64,000 nucleotides of DNA from assembly GCF_018219815.1 (NCBI RefSeq), contig NZ_JADMKU010000015.1, positions 1-64,000 of the forward strand, in the 5' to 3' direction. Each line of letters starts with the position of its first letter. Positions within the stretch are counted from its first letter, which is position 1. Positions 43,040 through 52,720 of the stretch are shown in pieces. The translations under genes and the position numbers were made by a program. Below the pieces are notes generated by a model. The model saw only the letters and a program-made list of their open reading frames with translations. It was not told the origin of the DNA and made no database searches. The stretch is from Thalassovita aquimarina. Its GTDB lineage: Bacteria > Pseudomonadota > Alphaproteobacteria > Rhodobacterales > Rhodobacteraceae.

Positions 43040-44437
43040 ATGGCTACTCAAAAACTCTATGCCGGCGCAAAGCTGCGCGAAACCCGGCTGCGGCTGGGCC
43101 TGACGCAGAAGGAATTCGCCACCAAGCTGGGCGTGTCGCTGCCCTATCTGAACCAGATGGAAAACAACAACCGCCCGGTATCGACCACGGTCGTTCTGGC
43201 GCTGGCGCAGGAATTCGGTTTCGACGTGACCGAGCTGTCGACCGGCGACAGCGAACGGTTGGTCAGCGACATGCGCGAAGCGATCGCCGACCCGGTCTTC
43301 GCCGACAACATGCCGCCCTTGGCCGACCTGCGGCTGACCGCGTCGAACGCGCCGGCGCTGGCGCGGGCGTTCCTGGACCTGCACCGGGCCTACCGGCAGA
43401 CCCATGAACGGCTGGCTTCGCTGGACGAAGCCCTGGGCCGCGAAGACAGCCGCACCCAACCTTCCCCCTGGGAAGAAGTGCGCGATTTCTTCCATTATTG
43501 CGACAACTACATCGACGCGGTGGACCGCGCGGCGGAACATTTCGCCGATCGGGCCGGGCCGGGTGGCATTCGGCTGCATGCGCTGAAAACGCTGAAATCC
43601 GCCGGGCTGACGATCAATTTCAACGACAAGGCAAAGCTGCGCAGTTTCGACCCCGAAACCCGCACCCTGATGCTGTCGTCGCGGATGGCGCCGGAAACCC
43701 AGACCTTCCAGCTGTTGCTGCAGATCGCCCTGATGAGCCAGGACAAGCTGCTGGAGGCGACGCTCGATTTGGCCAAGTTCCAGTCGGACGAGGCCCGCAC
43801 CATCGCCAAGATCGGGTTGGCCAATTACTTCGCGGGCGCCGCGCTGATGCCCTATGGCGCCTTCCTGTCGGCGGCGCAGGACACCCGGCACGATCTGGAA
43901 CTGCTGTCGCACCGCTTCGGCGCCTCGATCGAACAGGTGGCGCACCGGCTGTCGACGCTGCAGCGCCCCGGCGCCAAGGGCATCCCGTTCTTTTTCGTCC
44001 GCGTCGATCAGGCTGGCACCATCACCAAGCGCCATTCGGCGACCCGGCTGCAATTCGCCCGCTTCGGCGGCGCCTGCCCGCTGTGGAACGTGCACCGGGC
44101 GTTCGAAAGCCCGGGCCGGTTCCTGCGTCAGCTGGCCGAAACGCCCGACGGGGTGCGTTACATCAGCCTTGCCCGCGACGTGTCGAAATCCGGCGGGTCG
44201 TTCGGCGCGCCGGTGCGCCGGTTCGCAATTTCGCTGGGCTGCGAGGTGCGCCATGCTGCCGAACTGGTCTATGCCGACGACCTGGACCTGAACAATCCGC
44301 TGGCCTACGAACCGATCGGCATTTCCTGCCGCATCTGCGAACGCACCGAATGCCATCAGCGGTCGGTGCCGCCGCTGGAACGGCGGCTGACCATCGACAC
44401 CAACGAACGTGACCTGCTGCCCTACAAGGTGGAATGA
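43040..44437 (+). CDS. pccR: Short-chain fatty acyl-CoA regulator PccR (ScfR family)
   Basis: This 465-aa ScfR-family transcription factor has an XRE helix-turn-helix at residues about 9-63 (LRLGLTQKEFATKLGVSLPY), a central IrrE/ImmA-related region, and a Cys-rich C-terminal domain with GISCRICERTECHQRS. ScfR proteins bind acyl-CoAs; PccR senses propionyl-CoA and activates pccB. TTTGCAAA-like sites stand before it and before pccB. A hairpin terminator follows. The assignment rests on domain layout and linkage to pcc genes. Confidence 0.9.
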   Translation: MATQKLYAGAKLRETRLRLGLTQKEFATKLGVSLPYLNQMENNNRPVSTTVVLALAQEFGFDVTELSTGDSERLVSDMREAIADPVFADNMPPLADLRLTASNAPALARAFLDLHRAYRQTHERLASLDEALGREDSRTQPSPWEEVRDFFHYCDNYIDAVDRAAEHFADRAGPGGIRLHALKTLKSAGLTINFNDKAKLRSFDPETRTLMLSSRMAPETQTFQLLLQIALMSQDKLLEATLDLAKFQSDEARTIAKIGLANYFAGAALMPYGAFLSAAQDTRHDLELLSHRFGASIEQVAHRLSTLQRPGAKGIPFFFVRVDQAGTITKRHSATRLQFARFGGACPLWNVHRAFESPGRFLRQLAETPDGVRYISLARDVSKSGGSFGAPVRRFAISLGCEVRHAAELVYADDLDLNNPLAYEPIGISCRICERTECHQRSVPPLERRLTIDTNERDLLPYKVE

Positions 44438-44454
44438 GCGGCAGGCATGAAAAA

Positions 44455-44478
44455 GGGCGGCAGCCTGCGCCGCCGCCC
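44455..44478 (+). terminator. Hairpin terminator after pccR
   Basis: GGGCGGC and GCCGCCC form a 7-bp stem with a 10-nt loop, 17 bp past the pccR stop. The following tract is TCCCCC, so it is not a classical T-tract terminator. It may act bidirectionally. Confidence 0.45.
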
Positions 44479-44567
44479 TCCCCCGAGGGAAATCACTCGT
44501 ACCGCACCTCTTGAGCCCCGGGCGCGGCGGGCTGTTTAGCCCCTGCCCGCCCAGGGCATTTCGGTGT

Positions 44568-44810
44568 TTACGCGTTTTCCTTCAGATAGGCGTAAATCTC
44601 GTCCTTCAGGGCCGAGCGCCGCTTGCGCAGGTCGACCTCGGCCAGTTCCTCACGCGGTTCGACATTGGTCTCGGCCCGGTGCACCTTGCGATTCAGTTCG
44701 TGGTAATCCTCGGCCAGCTTGGCGAAGTGGTTGTCGCTGACCTTGAGGGCGTGGATTTTTTCGACGAATTCGGGGAATTCATCGTGAAGTTCGTGAGGGG
44801 TATTCGACAT
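44568..44810 (-). CDS. DUF465 (YdcH-type) small protein
   Basis: This 80-aa, highly charged, all-helical protein of the DUF465 family contains HFAKLAEDYHELNRKVHRAE in the middle and LRKRRSALKDEIYAYL near the end, the usual two-helix coiled-coil hairpin. Length is typical. The molecular function is unknown in most bacteria. An AAAGGAGACC ribosome site precedes the ATG. It is a single gene between pccR and the amidohydrolase. Confidence 0.9.
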   Translation of the reverse strand: MSNTPHELHDEFPEFVEKIHALKVSDNHFAKLAEDYHELNRKVHRAETNVEPREELAEVDLRKRRSALKDEIYAYLKENA

Positions 44811-44929
44811 CGCGCGGTCTCCTTTGATTCTGTCATGATGAGCCTAGACGCGCTGCAGCGCGGCAACTTTGACACGGATCAATAGAACAGCAGAGATGTC
44901 GGTTTTCCGGTGATTTTCCGCCCCCACCC

Positions 44930-45937
44930 CTAAAGCCGGTAAATCCGGTTCGCCGTGCCCGCGAAAAGCGCCTGCTGCGCGGCTTCGTCATAGCGCGCCG
45001 CGATCTTCTTCATCGCGTTCCAATAGGTGACATAACCGACCGACAGCTTGTCCACCGGGAAGTTGCTTTCGAACATCGCCCGTTCGGGGCCGAAGACGTC
45101 GATCATGTGGTGATAATAATGTGCCTGCGCCTCGACCAGTTCATCCGACGTCGGCGGCATGTCGCGCCCGTCCCAGCCGAACCCGTTCACCGGCATGGCC
45201 AGTCCGCCCAGCTTGGCCACCACGTTGGGGCAGCGGGCGATCGCGGCCATCTCATCCTGCCATTCGGCAAAGCGGTCTTCGCGCTTGCCGGCGAAACGGT
45301 GCGTGCCGATCGGGGTGCCGAAATGGTTGAGAACCAGCGTGGTTTGCGGGCAGGCCCTGGCAAGATCGAGGAATTCACCGTTCTGCGGATGGAAATGCCA
45401 GGTATCGTAGGTCAGTCCGCGTTCGCCAAGCAGCCGCACCCCGCGCTGGAAATCCGGATCGACGTAAAGATGCGGCACCGGCTGGCCCTGAAACATGAAG
45501 CCCTTGCGTTCCTCGTCCCAGGCACCGGCATGGCGGATTCCGCGGAAGCGATCCGAGGCCGCCTCATGCGCATCGAGCACCTGGTTCAGGACCTCAGGAT
45601 CAAGCCGCAGGTTGGCATGGGCCACGATCCCCGCGATCTGCGCCTTGCCGGGATATTTCGCGGCCTCGGCGGCGATGGCGGCGACATAGCGGGTTTCGCC
45701 CACCGGCGCGAAGGGTTTGGACGATCCGCGATCATAGCCGGAACCGCATTCGATGAAGACGGTGCGCGTGACCTTGTGCCCCGCCTGGGTATCGCCCCAG
45801 AGCTCGTCCAGTTCGTAAGTGCTGCCCAGACGGTCGGCCCAGAGATGGTGATGCGGATCGGTGATTTCACGATCCGGGTCGATGATGTCTTCCCGGACCT
45901 GATCGTGCCAGGCCGCAAGGTTATCTGGAAATTGCAT
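44930..45937 (-). CDS. Amidohydrolase-2 family metal-dependent hydrolase
   Basis: This 335-aa TIM-barrel hydrolase of the Amidohydro_2 (PF04909-type) group begins with the metal-binding DPHHHLW (about residues 28-34). TWHFHPQ, LNHFGTPIG and the late MFESNFPVDK supply further family positions, the last like the conserved Asp/Asn strand. ATG 45937 has GGAAAGGGAGGG upstream. It lies 77 bp after betA on the same strand and could be co-transcribed. A lactone or carboxylated substrate is typical, but it is not known here. Confidence 0.88.
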   Translation of the reverse strand: MQFPDNLAAWHDQVREDIIDPDREITDPHHHLWADRLGSTYELDELWGDTQAGHKVTRTVFIECGSGYDRGSSKPFAPVGETRYVAAIAAEAAKYPGKAQIAGIVAHANLRLDPEVLNQVLDAHEAASDRFRGIRHAGAWDEERKGFMFQGQPVPHLYVDPDFQRGVRLLGERGLTYDTWHFHPQNGEFLDLARACPQTTLVLNHFGTPIGTHRFAGKREDRFAEWQDEMAAIARCPNVVAKLGGLAMPVNGFGWDGRDMPPTSDELVEAQAHYYHHMIDVFGPERAMFESNFPVDKLSVGYVTYWNAMKKIAARYDEAAQQALFAGTANRIYRL

Positions 45938-46014
45938 GGACTCCCCTCCCTTTCCGGCAAGCCTACGAAGAGGCACGCCGACAGGGCAACGATTCCGTAG
46001 CGTTGCGGCCTGTC

Positions 46015-47673
46015 TCAGCGCTGCTGCGTCTGCCAGTTCGGATGCACCCACGGGGTTTCATTGGCCGGGGGCAGCATGCCGCGCCCCAGCAGGTGATCGC
46101 TGACCTTTTCTCCAACCATGATCGAGGGCGCGTTCAGATTGCCATTGGTGATGCGCGGGAAAATCGAACTGTCCGCCACCCGCAAGCCCGCGACGCCGGT
46201 CACCCGCGCTTGCGGATCGACCACCGCCATCGGGTCGTCCGCGGCACCCATCCGGCAGGTGCCGCAGGGGTGATAGGCACTTTCGGCGTGTTCGCGGATG
46301 AAGCCGTCGATCTCGTCGTCGCTTTGCAGTTCGGCGGCGGGCTGGATCGGGTTGCGGACATAGGGCCTGAACGCTTCCTGCCCGAAGATTTCACGGGTCA
46401 GCCGGATGCAGGCGCGGAAATCGCGCCAGTCGCTGTCCTCGCTCATGTAGTTGAAGCGGATCACCGGGGCGTCCTTGGGATCGGCGCTGCGCAGGGTGAC
46501 AGACCCCCGCGACTCGCTGCGCATCGGACCGACATGGGCCTGGAACCCGTGGCCTTCCGACGCCGCCTTGCCATCGTAGCGCACCGCGAGGGGCAGGAAG
46601 TGATACTGGATATCGGGGTATTTGACGCCCGCGCGCGACCGGATGAAGGCGGCGCTTTCGAACTGGTTCGACGCGCCCAGCCCGGTCTTGGTGAACAGCC
46701 ATTGCGCCCCGATCACGCCCTTCCAGAACAGGGTCCAGTAGCGATAGAGCGTGATCGGCTGGCTGGCGGCCATCTGGAAATAGACCTCAAGGTGATCCTG
46801 CAGGTTGGCGCCGACGCCGGGCCGGTCCGCCACCACGTCGATGCCATGTTCGGCAAGCTGCCGCGCCGGGCCGATCCCCGACAGCATCAGCAGCTTCGGC
46901 GAATTGATCGAGGAGGCGGCGATCACCACCTCGCGCCGGGCGCGGATGACCTGCGTCTTGCCGCCACGGTCGATTTCCACCCCGACGGCGCGGCCGTTTT
47001 CGATCACCACCCGGCGCGCCAGCCCGCGCACGAGGTCGCAATTGTCCCGCCGTAGCGCCGGTTTCAGGTAAGCATTCGCCGCCGACCAGCGCCGTCCTTT
47101 CCACACGGTCTGTTCCATTGGGCCGAAGCCTTCCTGCTTCTCGCCGTTGTAATCATCGGTCAGCTCGTACCCGGCCTGTTTCCCCGCCTCGACGAAGGCA
47201 TGGTAGAGCTTGTTGCGGCGCGGGCCGCGGGTGACATGCAGCGGCCCGTCTGTCCCGCGCCACGCGGCATCGCCACCATGACCGCTGTCGTGCCAGCTTT
47301 CCATCCGCTTGTAGTAGGGCAGCACGTCGGCATAGCCCCAGCCCTCGGCGCCGCTGTCGCGCCAATGGTCGAAATCGCAGGCATGACCGCGGACATAGAC
47401 CATCCCGTTGATGCTGGACGATCCGCCGATCACCTTGCCGCGCGGGCAGACCAGGCGGCGATTGCCCAGATGCGGTTCCGGTTCGGACTGGTAGCCCCAG
47501 TCGTAAAGCCCCATGTTCATCGGGTAGCTCAGCGCCGCCGGCATCTGGATGAACGGCCCGGCATCGGACCCACCATATTCGATCACCAGAACGCTCGCCC
47601 CGGCTTCGCTCAACCGGTACGCCATGGCGCAGCCGGCAGAGCCTGCGCCCACGATCACAAAATCCGCTTCCAT
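46015..47673 (-). CDS. betA: Choline dehydrogenase
   Basis: This FAD-dependent GMC oxidoreductase oxidises choline to betaine aldehyde (and aldehyde to betaine). The 552-aa length is standard. [20 protein letters not shown] (3-22) is the FAD dinucleotide fold, [19 protein letters not shown] is GMC signature 1 region, and the C-terminal [12 protein letters not shown] carries the catalytic His. It is the last gene of the bet series, separated from betB by a 95-bp spacer with a long inverted repeat. Confidence 0.96.
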   Translation of the reverse strand: MEADFVIVGAGSAGCAMAYRLSEAGASVLVIEYGGSDAGPFIQMPAALSYPMNMGLYDWGYQSEPEPHLGNRRLVCPRGKVIGGSSSINGMVYVRGHACDFDHWRDSGAEGWGYADVLPYYKRMESWHDSGHGGDAAWRGTDGPLHVTRGPRRNKLYHAFVEAGKQAGYELTDDYNGEKQEGFGPMEQTVWKGRRWSAANAYLKPALRRDNCDLVRGLARRVVIENGRAVGVEIDRGGKTQVIRARREVVIAASSINSPKLLMLSGIGPARQLAEHGIDVVADRPGVGANLQDHLEVYFQMAASQPITLYRYWTLFWKGVIGAQWLFTKTGLGASNQFESAAFIRSRAGVKYPDIQYHFLPLAVRYDGKAASEGHGFQAHVGPMRSESRGSVTLRSADPKDAPVIRFNYMSEDSDWRDFRACIRLTREIFGQEAFRPYVRNPIQPAAELQSDDEIDGFIREHAESAYHPCGTCRMGAADDPMAVVDPQARVTGVAGLRVADSSIFPRITNGNLNAPSIMVGEKVSDHLLGRGMLPPANETPWVHPNWQTQQR

Positions 47674-47701
47674 TTTTCACACCTTCAGGAACGTCCCCGA
47701 A

Positions 47702-47750
47702 GCCGCCTCGGCGGGCCGGGGTGGGTGGGCGGGCGGCACGCCGAGGCGGC
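47702..47750 (-). promoter_or_regulatory. 12-bp perfect inverted repeat between betB and betA
   Basis: GCCGCCTCGGCG (47702-47713) and CGCCGAGGCGGC (47739-47750) are exact complements with a 25-nt G-rich loop. They fill the only sizeable gap in an otherwise overlapping operon. No T-tract follows on the minus strand. A partial terminator or an RNase-barrier hairpin that sets betA level is plausible. Confidence 0.6.
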
Positions 47751-47768
47751 AGCCCCTGCCCTTGAAAC

Positions 47769-49223
47769 TCAGAACGCCGCCTCGCAGGCATCCATACGCA
47801 CGAAGACCGATTTCAATTGGCTGTAATGCTCGATCGCGGCGCGGGCGTTTTCCCGGCCCACGCCCGACATCTTGGCCCCGCCGAACGGTACCTCGACCGG
47901 CGCATCGTTGTAGGAATTGATGAAACAGGTGCCCGCCTCGAAGCGCTGGACCACCCGGTGCGCCCGGGTCAGGTCGGCGGTAAACACGCCCGCCGCCAAG
48001 CCGAATTCGGTATCGTTGGCGCGCGCCAGCACGTCGTCCTCGTCCTCGAAATCCAGAACGCACATGACGGGGCCGAAGATTTCCTCGCGCGCGATCACCA
48101 TGTCGTCGGTGACATCGGCGAAAACGGTAGGTTCGATATAGAACCCGTCGCGGTCGATCCTTTTCCCCCCTGTCACCAGCCGCGCGCCTTCCTCGACGCC
48201 CTTGGCGATGTAGCGCTCGACAATGCCAAGCTGGCCTTCGCTGACCATCGGGCCGAAATTCGTCGCCTCGTCCAGCGGATCGCCGATGACGGCGTCCCGC
48301 AGCCGTTCGGCCAGACGGGCAAGGAAGGCGTCCTTGATGCCCTTCTGCACGAAAACGCGCGTACCGTTGGAGCAGACCTGCCCGGAGGAATAGAAATTGC
48401 CGTTGATTGCGCCGCTGACCGCGCCGTCCAGATCGGCGTCATCGAAGATCACCAGCGGCGACTTGCCGCCCAGTTCCATCGTCACGTGTTTCATGCCTTG
48501 CGCCGCGGCGGCATAGACCTTGCGCCCGGTCGGCACCGATCCGGTCAGCGACACCTTGTCGACGCGGCTGTCGGTGACCAGCGGCGCGCCGACGGCCCCA
48601 GCCCCCTGCACCACGTTGAACAGCCCCGCCGGAAGCCCGGCCTCGACCAGTATCTCGGCCACTTTCAGCGCCGACAGCGGCGTGGTTTCGGACGGCTTGA
48701 ACACCATCGCATTGCCACAGGCCAGCGCGGGCGCGGCCTTCCAGCAGGCGATTTGCGTCGGATAATTCCACGCCCCGATGCCGACGCACAGACCCAGGGC
48801 TTCGCGGATCGTATAGGCCCAGTTGCCATCGCCCAGCGGGATGTGATCGCCGGTCAGGCTGCCCGCCAGCCCGCCGTAATATTCCAGCGCATCGGCGCCG
48901 CTGGTGGCATCGGCGACCAGCGTTTCCTGCAACGGCTTGCCGGTGTCGTGAGTTTCCAGCACCGACAATTCGCGATTGCGTTCGCGGATGATATCGGCAG
49001 CGCGGCGCAGCACTCGGCCTCTCTCGGTGCCGCTCTTCGCGGCCCAGTCGGCCTGCGCGGCGCGGGCCGAGGTGATCGCCTCCTCGATCACCGCCGGGGT
49101 GGCTTCGTGCAGACGCGCGATCACCTCGCCGGTGGCGGGATAGATCACCTTCATCTCTGCCCCCGCCTTGTCCTCGACATAACGGCCGTTCACGAAATGG
49201 CTGGCTTCAGGTTGCAGTTTCAT
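47769..49223 (-). CDS. betB: Betaine-aldehyde dehydrogenase
   Basis: This enzyme oxidises betaine aldehyde to glycine betaine with NAD(P)+. The 484-aa ALDH-superfamily protein has the catalytic Glu in [12 protein letters not shown] (about residue 250) and Cys in [12 protein letters not shown] (about residue 284), with the bet-type ending of the family. The ATG at 49223 forms an ATGA overlap with the upstream CxxC gene; longer readings up to 49736 run through that gene and are rejected. Confidence 0.95.
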   Translation of the reverse strand: MKLQPEASHFVNGRYVEDKAGAEMKVIYPATGEVIARLHEATPAVIEEAITSARAAQADWAAKSGTERGRVLRRAADIIRERNRELSVLETHDTGKPLQETLVADATSGADALEYYGGLAGSLTGDHIPLGDGNWAYTIREALGLCVGIGAWNYPTQIACWKAAPALACGNAMVFKPSETTPLSALKVAEILVEAGLPAGLFNVVQGAGAVGAPLVTDSRVDKVSLTGSVPTGRKVYAAAAQGMKHVTMELGGKSPLVIFDDADLDGAVSGAINGNFYSSGQVCSNGTRVFVQKGIKDAFLARLAERLRDAVIGDPLDEATNFGPMVSEGQLGIVERYIAKGVEEGARLVTGGKRIDRDGFYIEPTVFADVTDDMVIAREEIFGPVMCVLDFEDEDDVLARANDTEFGLAAGVFTADLTRAHRVVQRFEAGTCFINSYNDAPVEVPFGGAKMSGVGRENARAAIEHYSQLKSVFVRMDACEAAF

Positions 49224-49489
49224 TCTCGGAACCATCGTTTGTTCATCTGTTTCAGGAATTCGGGCGTCAGCGGCATGTCGGCCCCGGCCAGAACCGCGTC
49301 GATGCCGCAACGGGGGCAGATGGCGGTTTCGCCCGCCGGGCGCTCCTTGTAGGGCGGCTCCTCGATCCATTCGTCGATCTCGGCCGGATCGAAGATCGCG
49401 CAGCAATGGAAACACCCGGCCTGCGCGCTTTGCAGCAGGCTGGCCTTGTGCCGGGTGCTGAAGGTATGGGCGCGTTCGGTATCCATCAT
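49220..49489 (-). CDS. 89-aa CxxC protein within the bet operon
   Basis: This small cytoplasmic protein has paired cysteines typical of a zinc ribbon or rubredoxin-like knuckle: CFHCC (about 26-30) and CPRCG (about 58-62). [12 protein letters not shown] and LKQMNKRWF surround them. Its ATG overlaps the betC stop (ATGA), and its stop overlaps the betB start (ATGA), so it is tightly locked into the operon. AGGGGCGA precedes the first of two adjacent ATGs. I recognise a conserved-type cytoplasmic protein but no defined function. Confidence 0.83.
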   Translation of the reverse strand: MMDTERAHTFSTRHKASLLQSAQAGCFHCCAIFDPAEIDEWIEEPPYKERPAGETAICPRCGIDAVLAGADMPLTPEFLKQMNKRWFRE

Positions 49490-51000
49490 TCGCCCCTCGG
49501 GAAACGCTGGCCTTCCTCGACCTCGTTGAGGTCCATGTGGTTGCGCATGAAGCGTTCGCTGGCCTTTTGCAGCGGCTGGTAATCCCACGGGTGATAACCG
49601 CCCTGGCGCAGCGCCTCGTAGACAACCCAGCGGCGGGCCTGGCTTTCGCGCACCTCGGCATCGAAACGGTCGAGATTCCAGCGCGCCTCGGATTTCGCGC
49701 GCAGGCTGGCCAGCGTCCCGGCATGGGCCGGGGCATCCGCCAGGTTGGTCAACTCATGCGGGTCGGTTTCCAGATCGAATAGCTGGTCGGGATCCAGCGC
49801 GCAGCGATTGTATTTCCACTTGCCGTAGCGCAGCGACACCATCGGCGCATAGGACGCCTCAGCGGCGTATTCCATCGCCACCGGGGAGGTGCGTTCGCCC
49901 CCCTGCCCCATCGGAACAAGGCTTTCGCCGGTGGTCCATGGCATCACCTCGTCCATGCTGACGCCTGCCAGATCGCACAGCGTCGGGCAGATATCGATGT
50001 TCGACACTGGCGCGGTAACGAGGCCCGGTTCCATATCAGGCGCCGCGATCATGATCGGCACGCGCGACGATCCCTCGTAAAAGCTCATCTTGAACCACAG
50101 GCCCCGCTCGCCCAGCATGTCGCCGTGATCGGACACGAACAAGATGATCGTGCCCTTGTCCTGCCGGGTGGTTTCCAGCGCTTCCAGGATGCCGCCGATC
50201 TTGTCGTCGAGATAGCTGAGGTTGGCGAAATAGGCGCGGCGCGCTCGGCGCACGTGACCTTCGGTGATGTCGTAGGAGCGCCAGTCATTGGCGTCGAAAA
50301 TGCGCTGCGTATGCGGGTCCTGATCCTCGTAGGGGATCGGGCCGACTTCGGGCAGCAGGTGGTCGCAATCCTCGTAAAGGGCCCAGTATTTGCGCCGCGC
50401 GACGTAAGGATCGTGCGGATGGGTGAAGCTGACGGTCAGGCACCACGGGCGGTCGTCATGGCCGCGCGCCAGATCGTAGACCTTGCGGGTGGCGTGATAG
50501 GCGACCTCGTCGTCATATTCCATCTGGTTGCTGATCTCGGCCACGCCGGCACCGGTCACCGATCCCATGTTGTGATACCACCAGTCGATCCGCTCGCCCG
50601 GTTTGCGGTAATCCGGGGTCCAGCCGAAATCGGCGGGATATATGTCGGTGGTCAGACGTTCCTCGAACCCGTGCAGCTGATCGGGACCGACGAAATGCAT
50701 CTTGCCCGACAGCGCGGTCTGATATCCGGCCCGGCGCAGGTGATGCGCGTAGGTCGGCAGCGAGGAGGCGAATTCGGCGGCATTGTCATAGACCCGCGTG
50801 GCCGAGGGCAATTGCCCCGACATGAACGACGCCCGCCCCGGCGCGCAGAGGGGCGAGGCGGTATAGGCGTTGCGGAAGCGGGTTGATCGCTCGGCCAGCT
50901 TCTTCAGGTTGGGCAGGTGCAGCCAGTCGGCCGGCCCGTCGGGAAACAGGGTGCCGGTCAGCTGGTCCACCATCAGGATCAGGATATTGGGTCTGCTCAT
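49486..51000 (-). CDS. betC: Choline-sulfatase
   Basis: This enzyme hydrolyses choline-O-sulfate to choline and sulfate, feeding betA/betB. The 504-aa type I sulfatase has the formylglycine motif CAPGRASF (about residues 54-61, Cys converted to formylglycine) and metal-binding [10 protein letters not shown] near the N-terminus and [11 protein letters not shown] further on. The C-terminal choline-sulfatase tail ([17 protein letters not shown]) is present. Its ATG overlaps the betI stop by 4 bp. It is cytoplasmic, with no signal peptide. Confidence 0.95.
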   Translation of the reverse strand: MSRPNILILMVDQLTGTLFPDGPADWLHLPNLKKLAERSTRFRNAYTASPLCAPGRASFMSGQLPSATRVYDNAAEFASSLPTYAHHLRRAGYQTALSGKMHFVGPDQLHGFEERLTTDIYPADFGWTPDYRKPGERIDWWYHNMGSVTGAGVAEISNQMEYDDEVAYHATRKVYDLARGHDDRPWCLTVSFTHPHDPYVARRKYWALYEDCDHLLPEVGPIPYEDQDPHTQRIFDANDWRSYDITEGHVRRARRAYFANLSYLDDKIGGILEALETTRQDKGTIILFVSDHGDMLGERGLWFKMSFYEGSSRVPIMIAAPDMEPGLVTAPVSNIDICPTLCDLAGVSMDEVMPWTTGESLVPMGQGGERTSPVAMEYAAEASYAPMVSLRYGKWKYNRCALDPDQLFDLETDPHELTNLADAPAHAGTLASLRAKSEARWNLDRFDAEVRESQARRWVVYEALRQGGYHPWDYQPLQKASERFMRNHMDLNEVEEGQRFPRGE

Positions 51001-51581
51001 ACCGACCCCCTTGCCGCTTCCAGCTCGAAACACCGCAGAACCTGCTCCACCGCATGATCGCGGTCGGGTTGGTCATGGCCCAGCGTGTGCTTCAGATAAA
51101 CCCCGTCGATCAGCGCCGCGATGCGATCGGCCACTTCCACGGCCCGCGTGCCCACCAAGGGCCGCAGGCTGTAGCTGAGGTTTGACCGGATCCGATTCTG
51201 ATAGGCCCTGAGCAACCGCTGCGCTTCGTCCGAAACCTGCGCCAGGACGTAGAAGTTCAACCAAGCCGCCACCACTTCGCGGCGAAAATTGGTCTGGCTG
51301 AAACTGGCCCTGACGATCGCCTCGACCCGTTCCGCCGGTGTCGTCGCCATGCCGAGCGCGCCCCGCACCTCGGCGGCATAGAGCGTCAGCGTATGGCGCA
51401 TCGCCGCGAGGAAAATCTGTTCCTTGCCGCCGAAATAATGATGCGCCAGCGCGCTGGACATGCCGGCACGCTTGGCGATCTGGCTGACCGTCACGTCCAA
51501 AGTGCCGCTTTCGCCGATCTCCGCGATTGTCGCTTTTACAAGCGCGGCGCGGCGTATAGGCTCCATTCCCAGCTTAGGCAT
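50997..51581 (-). CDS. betI: TetR-family choline regulator BetI
   Basis: This choline-responsive repressor of the bet and cho genes is 194 aa long, with an N-terminal TetR helix-turn-helix (VSQIAKRAGMSSALAHHYFG, about residues 31-50) and a C-terminal ligand domain with GVYLKHTLG. It leads betI-betC-CxxC-betB and is divergent from choX. A palindrome ATTGACTCGTCAAT lies in the 78-bp spacer, a good candidate operator serving both directions. Confidence 0.94.
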   Translation of the reverse strand: MPKLGMEPIRRAALVKATIAEIGESGTLDVTVSQIAKRAGMSSALAHHYFGGKEQIFLAAMRHTLTLYAAEVRGALGMATTPAERVEAIVRASFSQTNFRREVVAAWLNFYVLAQVSDEAQRLLRAYQNRIRSNLSYSLRPLVGTRAVEVADRIAALIDGVYLKHTLGHDQPDRDHAVEQVLRCFELEAARGSV

Positions 51582-51620
51582 GTCGAAACTCCTTGCCTTA
51601 TGAAGCTAGAAAGTATTTTT

Positions 51621-51634
51621 ATTGACTCGTCAAT
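51621..51634. promoter_or_regulatory. Putative BetI operator in the betI-choX spacer
   Basis: ATTGACTCGTCAAT is an imperfect palindrome (ATTGA / TCAAT) followed by CAAG. It resembles the TTGA...TCAA symmetry of BetI sites. It lies 26-39 bp before choX and 40-53 bp before betI, so one site could regulate both units. Confidence 0.6.
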
Positions 51635-51659
51635 CAAGAAAAAACGCTGGGAGATATCA

Positions 51660-52583
51660 ATGACCATCAAATCGACGCTTTCCGTGCTGGCCCTCATGGC
51701 CGCCACCCCCGCATTGGCCGATTGCGGAGAGGTCACTTTCTCCGATGTGGGCTGGACCGACATCACCGCCACCACCGCCGCCACCACCGTGGTGCTGGAG
51801 GCCCTGGGCTATGACACCGACATCAAGGTGCTGTCGGTGCCGGTGACATATACGTCGCTCGCCGGCGGCGACGTGGACATCTTCCTGGGCAACTGGATGC
51901 CGACGATGGAAGCCGATATCGCGCCCTATCGCGACGCCGGCACCGTCGACACCGTGCGCGCCAATCTGGAAGGCGCGAAATACACCCTTTCGGTGAACAA
52001 GGCCGCGGCCGATCTGGGGATCAAGAATTTCGCCGACATCGCGGCACAGAAGGACGCGCTGGACGGCAAGATCTACGGCATCGAGCCGGGCAATGACGGC
52101 AACCGGCTGATCATGGACATGATCGGCGAAAACGCGTTCGGCCTCGACGGGTTCGAGGTGGTGGAAAGTTCCGAACAGGGAATGCTGGCGCAGGTCGCAC
52201 GGGCCGACCGCAAGGGCGAACCGGTGGTATTTCTGGGCTGGGAACCGCATCCGATGAACGCCAATTTCGACATGACCTACCTGACCGGCGGCGATGACTG
52301 GTTCGGCCCCAATCTGGGCGGCGCGACGGTGTATACCAACACCCGCGCGGGCTATGTCAGCGAATGCCCCAATGTCGGCAAGCTGCTGACCAACTTGGAC
52401 TTCTCGCTGGCGATGGAAAACGAAATCATGGGCGCGATCCTGGATGACGGCGAGGATCCGGCCGAAGCGGCGAGCGCCTGGCTGAAGGCCAACCCGGCAC
52501 CGCTGGAAGGCTGGCTTGACGGCGTCACCACCAAGGATGGCGGCGACGCGATGGCGGCCGTCAAGGGCGCTCTCGGGCTCTGA
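51660..52583 (+). CDS. choX: Choline ABC transporter periplasmic binding protein
   Basis: This 307-aa binding protein has a Sec signal peptide (cleavage after ALA near residue 20) and an OpuAC-type substrate domain (FSDVGWTDITATTAAT). NWMPTMEADIAPY and VVFLGWEPHPMN follow, where Trp/Tyr residues typically form the aromatic box for the trimethylammonium group. The ATG at 51660 has GGGAG upstream. It is the first gene of choXWV, divergent from betI, and likely repressed by it. Confidence 0.94.
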   Translation: MTIKSTLSVLALMAATPALADCGEVTFSDVGWTDITATTAATTVVLEALGYDTDIKVLSVPVTYTSLAGGDVDIFLGNWMPTMEADIAPYRDAGTVDTVRANLEGAKYTLSVNKAAADLGIKNFADIAAQKDALDGKIYGIEPGNDGNRLIMDMIGENAFGLDGFEVVESSEQGMLAQVARADRKGEPVVFLGWEPHPMNANFDMTYLTGGDDWFGPNLGGATVYTNTRAGYVSECPNVGKLLTNLDFSLAMENEIMGAILDDGEDPAEAASAWLKANPAPLEGWLDGVTTKDGGDAMAAVKGALGL

Positions 52584-52603
52584 CCCTTCCTCTCCGTAAG
52601 GTC

Positions 52604-52626
52604 CCTTCCCCCGGACCGGGGGGAGG
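52604..52626 (+). promoter_or_regulatory. Hairpin in the choX-choW spacer
   Basis: A 10-bp stem (one G-T pair) with a 3-nt loop forms from CCTTCCCCCG and CGGGGGGAGG, just after the choX stop. No T-tract follows. Such hairpins often protect the 5' binding-protein part of ABC transporter mRNAs, raising choX over choW/choV. Confidence 0.5.
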
Positions 52627-52720
52627 ACAGGAGGGGGCCGATGCGACCTGACAGGGCAGCGCCCTGACAATGAATTCGCGCATCGCCCCCGCAACCCCCT
52701 AGAATCTGGGCAGGACCCGA

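Noticed and set aside
47769-49223. BetB as a stand-in for BoxD
   Set aside because: It is embedded in an overlapping choline operon and has betaine-aldehyde dehydrogenase features, so it gives no support for a role with the CoA-semialdehyde.
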